Shown here: positions 43,854-53,772 of the stretch, one piece after another
Layout of the letters: every line of letters begins with the position of its first letter
How positions within the stretch are numbered: position 1 is the stretch's first letter
Assembly: GCF_001653235.2 (NCBI RefSeq)
Contig: NC_035796.1
Coordinates: 992,001-1,056,000, forward strand
Reading direction: 5' to 3'
Source of the DNA: Pochonia chlamydosporia 170
Taxonomy: Eukaryota > Ascomycota > Sordariomycetes > Hypocreales > Clavicipitaceae
DNA: 64,000 nucleotides
Program-made: the position numbers and the translations under genes
Notes under the pieces: generated by a model
What the model was told of the DNA's origin: nothing
The model's database searches: none
The model's input: only the letters and a program-made list of their open reading frames with translations

Positions 43854-45416
43854 GAGGTAAATTGGAGGGGAATTTAAGCAACTAATGTAATAGTATTTGT
43901 AAATTATTGTGTAGCTGGGGGGAATATGGGTAGATTTTGGAGTTGGATATCCTGGATGAGCGTTATTGCACCTTTCGTCTACTCTGACTTTGTTAGACGC
44001 GTCTCTTGTTATGAACATTTCCACCGCACGTATTGATGTTTTACGTTAGCCAAAACATTGCCTCCGAGCATACCTTCTTATTTAACTATAGTTTAATAGG
44101 TGTCCAATCATGAGATTTTGCAGTGAGACATTGATTGATCGTCGCGTGCGCACGAATTCGGGGTCCCACGAACAGCAGAACCCTTGGGCTCGGTACCTGT
44201 CGCTTTGCTATGGGTTTGAAAGTGAGTTTCGAACTTATATTTGACAATGCTACAGTATGAACTGTTTTCGTTCAGTCAACTACATGGGCCTTTCAGACTC
44301 CTTTTTGCTGTAAGTTCATGGTGAGTTACACCACCAGGCTGTACACTGGCTGTATACTGAAAGATGAGGCAGTAAGGTGACATACACGTAAATTAAGCCG
44401 AATACATTCACGCCAGAGCTATTGCCAAGCACAGTTACGCCCAGTGCCTCCGAGAATATCCATGATACGCGACTGCTGCATAGTGTAGCACATCGAGCGC
44501 TAGTGTAGATCCATCGTGAGACATACCCGCTCCGCAGCGTTCCAGAAAGCTGTTATTCCCAATGTCCCGTTCTTCTTCACCATCCAGACGCGTTTGGTTT
44601 GTCTCGTTGGTGTCTCTTGAGAAATTCTTTGCGGACGAATGACGAGAATCTGGCCTTGGCTAGCATCTGAAGAGTGAAGGGATTGAGCCAATGTACGCCA
44701 GGCGGCAATGAAAGAGATAGTTTTGAACTGAAGTAAGTACCCAGATACCGCCAACTGTGTTGCTAGTCGTGGCATCGCATCAACCATGCAGGAAAGGCAT
44801 AACATATACCGTAAAACATATCTCGGATGCACTAACTGGTATTCCCTTATATTGCAGCTGGTGATCTGACACCTGGCCCGCACTATTCCCACAATCTTGC
44901 TAGAGACATCCTATAGAAGTTAGAGGATATGGGGGCCAGGCTAGCAAAGAAGGATTCCTGTTCAGGAAATCTTCTGAGAAATCATGTCAATCAACCACGC
45001 GATATGTCACCAGCTTTCCGGAAAGTGGACTCACCTATGGACACTGGTATGCCTGACACGTATGTCTTAGGCCTTGCTGCCTCGAGTAGTATATAGATGG
45101 CACACGACTGGTTCTCATCACCATGTTTACGCCTGGAAACAGCTTGGCAGTGCAGCTTAGTGACAGTAGTTATCTGCGTTTTATCCCAGAGAGGATGTCA
45201 CTCCATTCCTTTCGTACTGTCGGCTCCGCGGACCAGGGAGGCACTACGGTAGTAGTGTATAGCATATCCTACAACCTTGTTATCCTATGTATATAATCTG
45301 TCCGGCGAACGCGGGATACGGTCTATGCCCGTCAACTAGCCTTTTCGTTCCTTCTTCTGATTCCTTCATTTTCTAAATTGAAGTCGCGTTTGGCGACTTC
45401 TGGTGCTTGTTTCAGC
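43854..45416. other. intergenic region
   Basis: A minus-strand frame at 44500-44892 (130 codons) has no family signature. The last 200 bases hold a TATA box at 45290-45296 and a T/C-rich leader for the giant protein gene. Confidence 0.5.
45290..45296 (+). promoter_or_regulatory. TATA box (TATATAA)
   Basis: Lies 121 bp upstream of the ATG of the giant calcium-loop/Gly-rich protein; assigned by consensus and position. Confidence 0.45.
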
Positions 45417-48400
45417 ATGACCAACCACTCCAGCAGAAACAGCCTCGTTGGGGCAAAGGCTCTGACATTGGTATCTCTCCTGTCAACCCGTGCCATCGCA
45501 GAGCATAACTACGTCGTGGCTAAGGAAGTCGTTGTGACACAATACTTTGAGTGGCCAGGACAATGTCCCAATATCTGCGGTATAGCTCCTAAGACGACGG
45601 CGGCACATCCAGAATATGTCACTCTCACTTTACCTCTCTGCGGCTGTGGTTCAGCGGATCTTGTATCAACAAAGGCACCAAGCCGTCCTGGATATCCCGG
45701 AACCATCTTTCATTTCGAGCCCACACATATCCCGTTCGTTACCGGCAAAGTTACAGGAGAGTGCTCTACTCCAACCGTTTTCACCAAACTCCCGAAGGAC
45801 GAATACGAAGCCGGATCGGTAGTAATTTGCGAACCTAAAGGCCAAGGAGGCAACACTGGCGAAGATTCAACAGTCACTATTACTCTCCCCGGAGCACGTG
45901 GTGACGGACCTAGAATTACTCTTCAGCCGGCGGTCCCTGGCGCACCGACGACGGTTCTTATTGGCGTTCCTGGATTTAGAGACCACATCCCAACTATTAC
46001 CGTCCCTGGTGCCGGTGCCGGTGCTAAAACCATAACTGTTATTCCAACTGGTGCGAATGGAAAGCCCTTGCCTGGAGCTGGCCCAATTGCTGTTGTGGGC
46101 AGTCCTGAGGGCAACAGTCCAGTGATACCTTTGCCCGGTGCTAAGCCAGGCCAACCGCGGGTTACTCTGCCACCCACGGCACCAGGCAAGGCTCCTGTCA
46201 TCGTGTATGGAGATATTGGTAGCCTGGGAGATTCTGATGCAAATACAGGTGTTCCAAATTCTGGAAGTATTGGTGGCTATCCTAACGAGCAGACACCTTA
46301 TGGGACAACTGGTGGCCCAGGAATGGGTAACACCGGCCCCAAGGGTACTAAAGGCTCTAATGGTAATGGCCTAGGCACCGGCGGCGCAGGATCCGGAAAT
46401 CCAGAAGGCGGAAATCGTCTGACCGGAGTATCAAGTAACGGGAAAACTGGCCCTGCGGCAGACACAGACAACGACGGACGCCCAGATCTCAGCCTTCAAG
46501 CCGGTACTCCAGTGGACATAAACAGAGATGGAAAGCCAGATACCGTCGTTGGGTCCAATGGAGGCATCGATACTGATAATGACGGCAAACCCGACGTTTA
46601 CGTCTTACCAGATGGCTCTATAGATACGAACGGAGACGGGAAGCCAGATACTACAGTTCAGCCAGGTGGTCTCGTAGACACCGACGGCGATGGAAAACCC
46701 GACATTGCAGTCGGACCTCAAGGCCCGAAAGTTGATACAACTGGTGACGGCAAACCCGACACATTAGTTGGCCCTGGTGCCGGTGTCGACACGAATGGCG
46801 ACGGCAAACCAGATACCATTGTTGATTCTAACGGCGGAGTTGACCTCGATGGAGATGGCAGGCCTGACATTAGTGTAAATCCCAACGGGGGCGTTGACAC
46901 CAACGGGGATGGCACGCCGGACACCACCGTCGGACCAGGAGGAACCATCGATACCAATGGAGATGGTACGCCTGATGCCAATATCGGAGTTGGGGGAAGT
47001 GTTGGTGGCGTTGGGGGGAAGCCGCGTATCAATGCTGCTGGCAAGATCGACACGAATGGAGATGGGGTGCCGGACACGACTGTTGGCGGAAATGTTGATA
47101 GCAATGGTGACGGTGTTCCGGATATGCCTTTGGGGGCGTCTGGGGCGCCTAACAATGCTGCTGCGGGAAGTGGAAACGACAACTCTGGGGGGAATGATGG
47201 AAACTCTCCTGACAGTGCGGGAGGAAACAGCAATTCTCCTAATAATGCGGGTGAGAATGGCAATTCTCCTAATAATGAGGGAGGAAATGGCAATTCTCCT
47301 GATAATACGGGTGGTAATGGCGGCTCTCCTAGTAACTCTGGAGGAACGGGTAACTCGGGAGACAACAATGGGGGTACCGGTGGCTCACCTAACGAAAATG
47401 GAGGTGGTAATAACTCGCCAGACAATAACGGCGGAAATGGCAGCTCTCCTGATAATACGGGAGGAAGTGGTGGCCCTGCAGACACCGGTGACGGTACCGG
47501 TGACAACTCTGGAGACAATGGCGGTGCCAATGGATCCCCCAATGGAGTCGACAATGGCAACGGCAATACTGGCGGCGAGGGAGGTGGAAATCCTAGCTCC
47601 AGCGGCTCCACGGGGAATCCCGACACAGGGGCCAATGGAGCAAATGGCAATGAAGGTGGAAATGAAGGCAATAATAACTCTGCAGAGAACCCGGCGTCAG
47701 GCGGTGCCGGCGGTGACACGGGTGACGCCGGCAGCAACGGATCCGGAGGTTCTAATGGGGATGGTTCAGCTGGTGCGTCCGGCGGTGATGGAGGTGACAA
47801 TGGAAGTGACCCTGGAAACAACGGCTCTGGAGATAACGGAGCGGCAGGGAACGCAGACGGCAACACGGGTGATAATACAGGAACGGGTACCAATGGTGAT
47901 GGCGGTTCTAATGGGGGTGGTTCCGATGACAATGGTGCCGCTGGATCAGGTGGAGATAATGGAGGGACTTCTGGGGCCGGAGGCTCTGATGAAGGCTCTA
48001 CCGATACTGGGAATGGAGGGAATGGAAGCGGTACGGACTCTGGAGCAGGAGGTTCCACTGGCGGGAGTGGCGGCGACTCGGGTACAGATTCAGGCTCTGG
48101 GGGCGCCAATGGAGACACAGGATCTGGTTCTGGAACTGAATCTGGAGGTGATAACGGAGCAAGCAATGGAGGCTCGGGATCTGGAGGTGATAATGGAGGA
48201 TCTGGCTCCGCGGGTGGAAATGGAGAAGCAGCCGGCTCTGATTCCGGATCCGGAGGCGGCAGCGGCAATGATTCAGGTTCAGATTCAGGTTCTGGAGGTG
48301 GCGCCGACAGCACAAATGGTGGCTCAGGATCCGGCTCAGACGGATCTGGATCTGGAGGCGGCAATGGCAACGGGTCAGGTTCAGATTCCGGTGCTGGAGG

Positions 48401-49043
48401 TGGTGCTGGAGGTACAAATGGTGGCTCAGGGTCCGGTTCAGACTCCGCTTCTGGCTCTGGTGGAGGAAATGGAGGAGATTCTGGCTCTGACACTGGATCT
48501 GGCTCTGGAGGTGACGCCGGCGCAGGTGGCAGTTCTACTTCTGGTTCTGGCGGAGGCGAGGGCTCAGGATCCGATTCAGGTTCGGACTCGGGAGGAGGCA
48601 GCGGTGCAAGTGGTGGTGCAGGCGGAGGTTCAGGCGGTGACACATCTGGTTCTGGTTCTGGTTCTGGTTCTGGAGGTGACACTGGCGGTGCCGGCTCCGG
48701 ATCAGGAGGAGACGCTGGTTCAGGCTCTGGGTCAGACGGTGGTGCGAACGGAGGCGCTGGTGGTTCAAGCGGTTCGGGTTCCGGAGGAGGCTCGGGCTCG
48801 GGATCGGGAGGCGGCTCCGGTGGTGGATCCGGCGGTGGATCCGGCGGCGGTAGTGCTGCAGGTTCCGGGGGTGGAAGCGGAGGAGGGAGCGGAGGGGGGA
48901 GTGGTAGTGGAGGAGGAAGCAATGGAGGAAGCGGCAGTGGTAGCGGCAGTGGTAACGGAGGAGGCAGTGGAAGTGGAAGTGGAAGTGGAAGTGGTGGTGG
49001 AAGCGGTGGTGGTAGCGGTGGTGGCCTTTTCGGGTTCTCCTAA
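45417..49043 (+). CDS. Giant secreted protein: 12 calcium-loop (TSP3-like) repeats plus Gly/Ser/Asn-rich tail
   Basis: Single uninterrupted exon, 1208 residues. Signal-like N-terminus (hydrophobic ALTLVSLLSTRAIA at about 14-27); a small N-terminal domain with CPNICG and CGCG; about residues 150-275, imperfect Pro/Gly repeats of the ITLPGA...PTAPGKAPVIV type common in fungal wall proteins; residues 349-569, twelve acidic loops D-x-[DN]-x-DG-[KRTV]-PD, mostly on an exact 18-residue period (as in DTDNDGKPDVYVLPDGSI); residues 570-1208, low-complexity Gly/Ser/Asn/Asp ending in pure Gly-Ser. The loops match the calcium-binding consensus of thrombospondin type-3 or dockerin-like repeats. There is no C-terminal hydrophobic anchor (it ends GGGLFGFS). 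Extracellular adhesive or matrix role is inferred. The first ATG in the frame was used; upstream only a TTG exists. Confidence 0.88.
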   Translation: MTNHSSRNSLVGAKALTLVSLLSTRAIAEHNYVVAKEVVVTQYFEWPGQCPNICGIAPKTTAAHPEYVTLTLPLCGCGSADLVSTKAPSRPGYPGTIFHFEPTHIPFVTGKVTGECSTPTVFTKLPKDEYEAGSVVICEPKGQGGNTGEDSTVTITLPGARGDGPRITLQPAVPGAPTTVLIGVPGFRDHIPTITVPGAGAGAKTITVIPTGANGKPLPGAGPIAVVGSPEGNSPVIPLPGAKPGQPRVTLPPTAPGKAPVIVYGDIGSLGDSDANTGVPNSGSIGGYPNEQTPYGTTGGPGMGNTGPKGTKGSNGNGLGTGGAGSGNPEGGNRLTGVSSNGKTGPAADTDNDGRPDLSLQAGTPVDINRDGKPDTVVGSNGGIDTDNDGKPDVYVLPDGSIDTNGDGKPDTTVQPGGLVDTDGDGKPDIAVGPQGPKVDTTGDGKPDTLVGPGAGVDTNGDGKPDTIVDSNGGVDLDGDGRPDISVNPNGGVDTNGDGTPDTTVGPGGTIDTNGDGTPDANIGVGGSVGGVGGKPRINAAGKIDTNGDGVPDTTVGGNVDSNGDGVPDMPLGASGAPNNAAAGSGNDNSGGNDGNSPDSAGGNSNSPNNAGENGNSPNNEGGNGNSPDNTGGNGGSPSNSGGTGNSGDNNGGTGGSPNENGGGNNSPDNNGGNGSSPDNTGGSGGPADTGDGTGDNSGDNGGANGSPNGVDNGNGNTGGEGGGNPSSSGSTGNPDTGANGANGNEGGNEGNNNSAENPASGGAGGDTGDAGSNGSGGSNGDGSAGASGGDGGDNGSDPGNNGSGDNGAAGNADGNTGDNTGTGTNGDGGSNGGGSDDNGAAGSGGDNGGTSGAGGSDEGSTDTGNGGNGSGTDSGAGGSTGGSGGDSGTDSGSGGANGDTGSGSGTESGGDNGASNGGSGSGGDNGGSGSAGGNGEAAGSDSGSGGGSGNDSGSDSGSGGGADSTNGGSGSGSDGSGSGGGNGNGSGSDSGAGGGAGGTNGGSGSGSDSASGSGGGNGGDSGSDTGSGSGGDAGAGGSSTSGSGGGEGSGSDSGSDSGGGSGASGGAGGGSGGDTSGSGSGSGSGGDTGGAGSGSGGDAGSGSGSDGGANGGAGGSSGSGSGGGSGSGSGGGSGGGSGGGSGGGSAAGSGGGSGGGSGGGSGSGGGSNGGSGSGSGSGNGGGSGSGSGSGSGGGSGGGSGGGLFGFS
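46461..47123 (+). repeat. Coding tandem repeat: 54-bp unit encoding the calcium loop
   Basis: About 12 units, most 54 bp, each encoding D-x-[DN]-x-DG-x-PD plus a nine-residue spacer (x-x-V-x-x-x-G-x-x). Units differ at synonymous positions (GAT/GAC, GGA/GGC/GGG), so the array is not a very recent amplification. The last two or three units have irregular spacers. Confidence 0.85.
47124..49020 (+). repeat. Coding low-complexity Gly/Ser/Asn tract
   Basis: About 630 codons dominated by GGN plus AGY/TCN, AAY and GAY codons, grading from Asn/Asp-rich (GGNGNSPDN-like units of about 12 residues at 47200-47500) to pure Gly-Ser at the 3' end. The composition keeps two other frames free of stops for over 2 kb, which produces artefactual long frames. 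Confidence 0.85.
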
Positions 49044-50238
49044 AGACCTCGCTCATGTACATATTCACCTTGCTATAAATTCTCGTCTGATGTCACTTGT
49101 GTATCTATTGAAGCTCGTTCAACTTCAACAAGAGTTCGCTAGAAACTATGGTGAATTGGTGAGCAGTCATATTAACCAAGCATACGCCTAGCAGTATCCT
49201 CCTCATAACTCTTGTCAACAGATATAACTAAAGCTATCTCTCTGCATCAATGGAGCGTCTCTTTCGGCAGATATCCCGCAAAGCTCCTCAGCATAATGCT
49301 AGTCCAGGTCTCTAGATTGCCCAGCATCACGCACCAATCAATTTAAACAAACCACCCACGATCCGTACTATAATGTCACTTCAGAAACTCCATATGATTT
49401 GCCCGGCCTAACTATCAACACTATATGCGCAGTAATCACCATGCATTGCAACACTCCTTTAATAACTGAAATTTTCAGCCCGTCTATCTTCGTCAATCTA
49501 ACTGGTGGAGTCAACTCAGCTGAGTCCTCCGGCAGGGAAACGGATCTCGATATGCACGCCACACAAGCTTATTTTTAACTCTCGCGCACTAAGGCATTCT
49601 TGGCAATGACAGCCATGAAGCCACAGACGCGGACGCCTCAGGGCAGATCCGTAAGATCGGACAAACATTATGCTGGCGATACAGCCACAGTCAATCCTGT
49701 TTCTACCAGACGTCTAATAGTCTTTCACTTACGGCAATCAAGATTCAGTTAGTCGCTTTGACGATCATCAGCCCTTTGGACCAAAAATAGGCTCTCTAAC
49801 ACAGCTCACTTCTTCTCCTACGCCCAGCATGACCGCCAAGCCACTTCAATCACTGTAACACAAGTTCCGAGTTCTTAACCAAAATCAACCCATCTGCAAG
49901 TCAGCAGATGAGCCACCGGCTCGTCGGCCATTTAACCTCCCAAATAAGCTTCATCGGACATGCTGACCCGACTCCACGACATCCCCTGCCCAAGAACACT
50001 CATCCACAGCCTACGCCTCCAAAACGTGAACCATCCCGCGAATTATATCCCCAGAAAACAAAGACCATCACCTACCCAAAGTAGATACCAGCGCGTACAT
50101 CACACCAACCCTTTCCAACATGCCGCCACCAAGCTCATCTATATAAATCTCCCAAACCCATATATAAACCTCCCTCAACCACCGGTCCCTTCAATTTCTC
50201 CAGAACATCCCTAATCTCAACTTCAAAGCATACCTAAA
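49044..50238. other. intergenic region
   Basis: No gene supported. The right end has the duplicated TATA element. A/C-rich leader thereafter. Confidence 0.5.
50140..50181 (+). promoter_or_regulatory. Duplicated 21-bp TATA unit
   Basis: Two adjacent 21-bp units, each starting TATATAAA and with a TCTCCC/CCTCCC block, match at 17 of 21 positions. The second begins 78 bp before the ATG and contains the 14 bases TATATAAACCTCCC found also upstream of the chitosanase gene. Confidence 0.65.
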
Positions 50239-51105
50239 ATGCGCTTCACCCACCTCATCCTCCTCGCCTCGACGGCCCTCGCCGCCCCCAACGAGCCCTG
50301 CTACGCCAACGGCCAAGCCGGCGTCTGCACAACCGACGCATCCTGCACCAAAGCAGGCGGCACCACCGTCAAGGGCGCCTGTCCCGCCGACGCCGCCAAC
50401 ATAAAATGCTGCTTCAAGCCCAAGTGCAACTTTGGCGCCGCCGGTAACTGTCGCTGGGCGTCCGACTGCGCTGGCAGCTCCGTGGGCAACCTGTGCCCCG
50501 GCCCAAGCCAGATGAAGTGCTGTAACAGCAAGGCTACCGGGTTCGGCGGCTACAAGGCGCCCAAGATTCCTGCCCTCGGCGCCTGCAAGAAGAGTAGCGT
50601 GGAGGGGGCTAAGAAGATTGTTGCTGCGTTTCCCGGGAGGGTGAGGGAGATTGGGTGCGTGAGGAGCTGCAAGTGTCCTGGGACTTCGGACCATTGTTGC
50701 GGATTGGCGACTGATATGATGTGCTCTGATGCTGGTGGTGTAAGTCTCGACTCTGCCTTTCCCCTTGGCTCGTCTTACGCTGCCTTGTGCAGTTGACGGC
50801 TGGGCTGTATAATCGCCGGGACTGACATAGCTAACGGATGTAGGTGCCTACGCTCTCGGGCAAAGAGATTGCTGAATGGGTCATGCGCAACCGCAAAACT
50901 CTTAAGCTCAAGTACGTTATTTGGGGTCAAAAGATTTGGCATCCCGTCACGGATAAGAACCAGGAGAAGCCATGGGAGCAGTGGCGCACCATGGACAACA
51001 GAGGCGACGTAACTCAGAATCACTGGTATGTCCACTCCAGCAACAATGTTTTCGACCAAGGCTAACCTTTGTAGGGACCATGTCCATGTGAGCTACAATG
51101 CGTAA
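50239..51105 (+). CDS. Secreted Cys-rich protein with M15-peptidase-like metal-binding C-terminal domain
   Basis: Exons 50239-50739, 50844-51025 and 51075-51105 join to 237 residues. Signal peptide (MRFTHLILLASTALAA); two tandem Cys modules (residues 21-58 and 63-95) of pattern C-x7/8-C-x5-C-x8/11-C-x7/8-CC; linker; then a C-terminal domain (about 110-237). That domain holds S150-D-H152-CCGLAT-D159 and W228-D-H230-V-H232. The order S-x-H-x6-D then a terminal D-H-x-H mirrors the zinc site of M15 D-Ala-D-Ala carboxypeptidases (SxHxxGxAxD and WHxH). I associate this domain with secreted fungal and actinobacterial proteins (ARB_07466-like C-terminal domain), from memory. Peptidoglycan as substrate is inference. 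The last intron splits the Trp codon of the second motif. Confidence 0.78.
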
Positions 51106-51346
51106 GGAGGCTTTTGCCATGTCGATAGTGTAGACACTTCGTGTATAAATATAAGAAAATTGTCATTTGCTGATAGCATGAGCCTGTTGCTTCTCTTGAT
51201 GTACGATATACCTGTTAGACACACATCCAATATATACTTGTTATACACATGCGGCTCATCTAATACCCAAAATGAACCTTAACCCGACATATGAATCTCA
51301 TCATAATTCGACATAACTCGTAACTGTCACACCCGTAATGCACTCA

Positions 51347-53772
51347 TCACGCCCCAAACGCCTCGCTTACTGTCTCTCCTTCATCCGGAGTAACAGCCAT
51401 CTCCAGCAACTCGTGAGCTGCTTCCACAACCTCGCCTTCAATACCAGCCTCAATAACCAAATCCTCCTCTGCAAAAGCTAGACGGCCCAATGCTAAGAGA
51501 TACCGTTGACTTCCGCCGTGGGACATGGACAGCTTCTGACTGACCTCTACAACATTAGCTGTGCTAGAATCTGTCACAAGCTTGTGTATTAAAAGCACAC
51601 TTTGCGAAATAAGGCGATACAAATCTGCTGATGCCGTCGACTCAGGTAACTTCAGCGACTGCTTGAGAGAGTCTGGAAGAGGTGGGAGGATGTTAGGTGG
51701 AATTGGTTGATCGTACAGCTCGTCAATGGCCGCGCTCAAACATGCCACCAAGCGTGGAATGGCGTTTTCGTGAACCGCCAGTTGCAGCAACCCAAAGGGC
51801 GACAATGAGAATGCAATGAGTGTTCGTAGCGCCGTCAGCTTGATTGACCTTCTCTGCTTGGGAGACAGCGGGATTCGTGGATGCTCTGTCAACTTGGCAG
51901 AAACAAGTTCTATTATGGCTCGCGAAATGACGGCTGGCTCGACTTCTGCGCTGATGGGTCCTATGGATGTGGGCAGCACCGAGGTGGACAGCAATTCAAG
52001 CATGCCCATGACATCACTTGGCTTCTGCTTTGGAGTCAAAAGCAAATATACCATTTCCATGGATATCAACGCCCAAAATCCATTAGACGTATACTCGAAG
52101 CCGTTATCCGTCTCGATTGGCGTCATCGAACATGATAGTGCGGATGCATATAAAAGACCCAGCAGCCGCTTCGTGTCAATGTGCTCTTCCAAGAAACCAT
52201 ACTCGGTGCTATTGGACAGATTGCCATCTGGGAGCCGTCGTCTGGCATCCGCCAATGTGAGGATAGTGGATTGAGCAATAGGCACCAAATTTGGCACCAC
52301 TAACGGTGCCACAGAGGTTGTGTGAAGATCAAAAGTAAATGAGATGAGAGACACGAGGTATTTTACCGGCTCCCAAAATTGCTCTTCGACGCATCTTGTC
52401 CATAAGGAGACCATGTACTCGGTGAAGTCGACCAATAGCTGCATGGGACGATAGGGGTTTCCCATCAGAGGTAACTTCTCGAAAATCATGGAAGCAAACG
52501 AGGTAGCTGGATCAGAGGGAAATGTGAACCGAGATAGTGTATCGAAGGTGGGCGGCTGCTGGTGAAATGAACCATGATCCAGCACAAGTTGAAGGAACTT
52601 AGGAAGACAATTAGCTCACGAAACCAAAACGAAAGCAATAAACATACTTCAAATGGGGCTGCTGGTGCCGCCACAACGACTGGATGAGAATCCTTTGGAT
52701 TGTTCCTGCTGTCATCGCCCATAACGACATCCTCAGTAGAAGTTTCCAGAGCAGTAATAGGACTGTCCATGACGGGCCGCTTCCTTTTCCCCTTGCTAGG
52801 CGTACGCTCGCCAACATTAGCAGCTACAGAGCCAGTTTTGCCTCGCCCCTGACCCTTGCTGGGACTAACGGCGATGTCCATCTCGTCAAACCCGTCTGCG
52901 AATCCCCACGACTTGGCGGCCTTTTTCGGCGTGGTATTGATCCCCCCAACAATGGTGTCTCTTCTCCTGGCTCGGTCATTTACTTCCCGCATATCTCTCT
53001 GCAAAAACTGCAGTTCGGTGTTAGCTGTTTTTTCAGCCGCCACTGCAGCCTCCACGATCCTGGTTTGTTTGTCCAATTGCTCGGCATTGAGCTTCTTGAG
53101 GCGCGCAACCTGAGCATCGTAGTCTTGCTGTGCCTTGGTGGCATTTGCGCGAATGATGGAGGCTTCGCCACGGGCAGAATGGAGCTCGGATTCAAGTGCA
53201 CGCACTCGCTGTTGAAGAGCGGATACAATGTCACCGGGCTGGCCAGTGTGTGAGGCTTGAGATGCAGGAAAGCGGTTCGGTGGAAGCGGCGGTCGAGCAA
53301 ACTGGCTTGCCTGGATCGAAGGCTGGGGTTGGAACGCCTGGGAACCGGAAAACGGTGCATTCGAAGCTCCAATGCCCGGGGCACGGGGAATCAGCCCTGC
53401 ACCTGAAGCGGAGCGAGCAGCTGGGTCGACGGTTGGATTCCATCGTGGATTCGGCACAGGAGGTATCGGTCGACGCTGAACTTGTGAAGCAGTTGGTTCC
53501 GGACGGTGTTGGTGCTGCTGCTTTATTTGCTGCATGGAATTGTTGATGACTGGCCGGCCGATGGGGACACCAACATCGTTTGTGACTTCGGTATTGTCCA
53601 GATCATCGTCTTCCTCCTCCCAACCATAGTTCGAAAGCCTTGTTGGCTCATCTTGTGATGGTGATTGCTTTATCTGAGCTTGCGTGAGTTGGATGGCGTT
53701 TCGTTCGAGCTCTTGAAAGGCATTATCCGGCAGGTCGTCAAAGCCGTCATCGGAAAACTCGTCGGCGTCCAT
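51347..53772 (-). CDS. DNA-damage checkpoint protein Rad26/UvsD (ATRIP homologue)
   Basis: Two exons on the minus strand (53772-52648 and 52597-51347, 50-nt intron) give 791 residues. ATRIP proteins partner the ATR/Rad3 kinase and bring it to RPA-coated single-stranded DNA in the nucleus. The acidic N-terminal start MDADEFSDDGFDDLPDNAFQELERNAIQLTQ is the recruitment-type motif seen in fungal Rad26/UvsD proteins. It is followed by a Pro/Gln-rich linker (60-175), a coiled coil at about 185-265 (ALQQRVRALESELHSARGEA onward), basic KGKRKRP (nuclear-signal-like), and a C-terminal alpha-helical repeat region as in the Rad26 domain. Identification by architecture and N-terminal motif. Confidence 0.8.

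Noticed and set aside
44500..44892. 130-codon minus-strand frame
   Set aside because: No motif, no splice partners, isolated in an AT/GC-average region.
46718..48922. 734-codon Pro-rich minus-strand open frame and 765-codon plus-strand frame (46894-49191) over the giant protein
   Set aside because: Both arise because GGN/AGY/AAY codons have no stops when read in other frames; they have no start context, no signal peptide and no domain.
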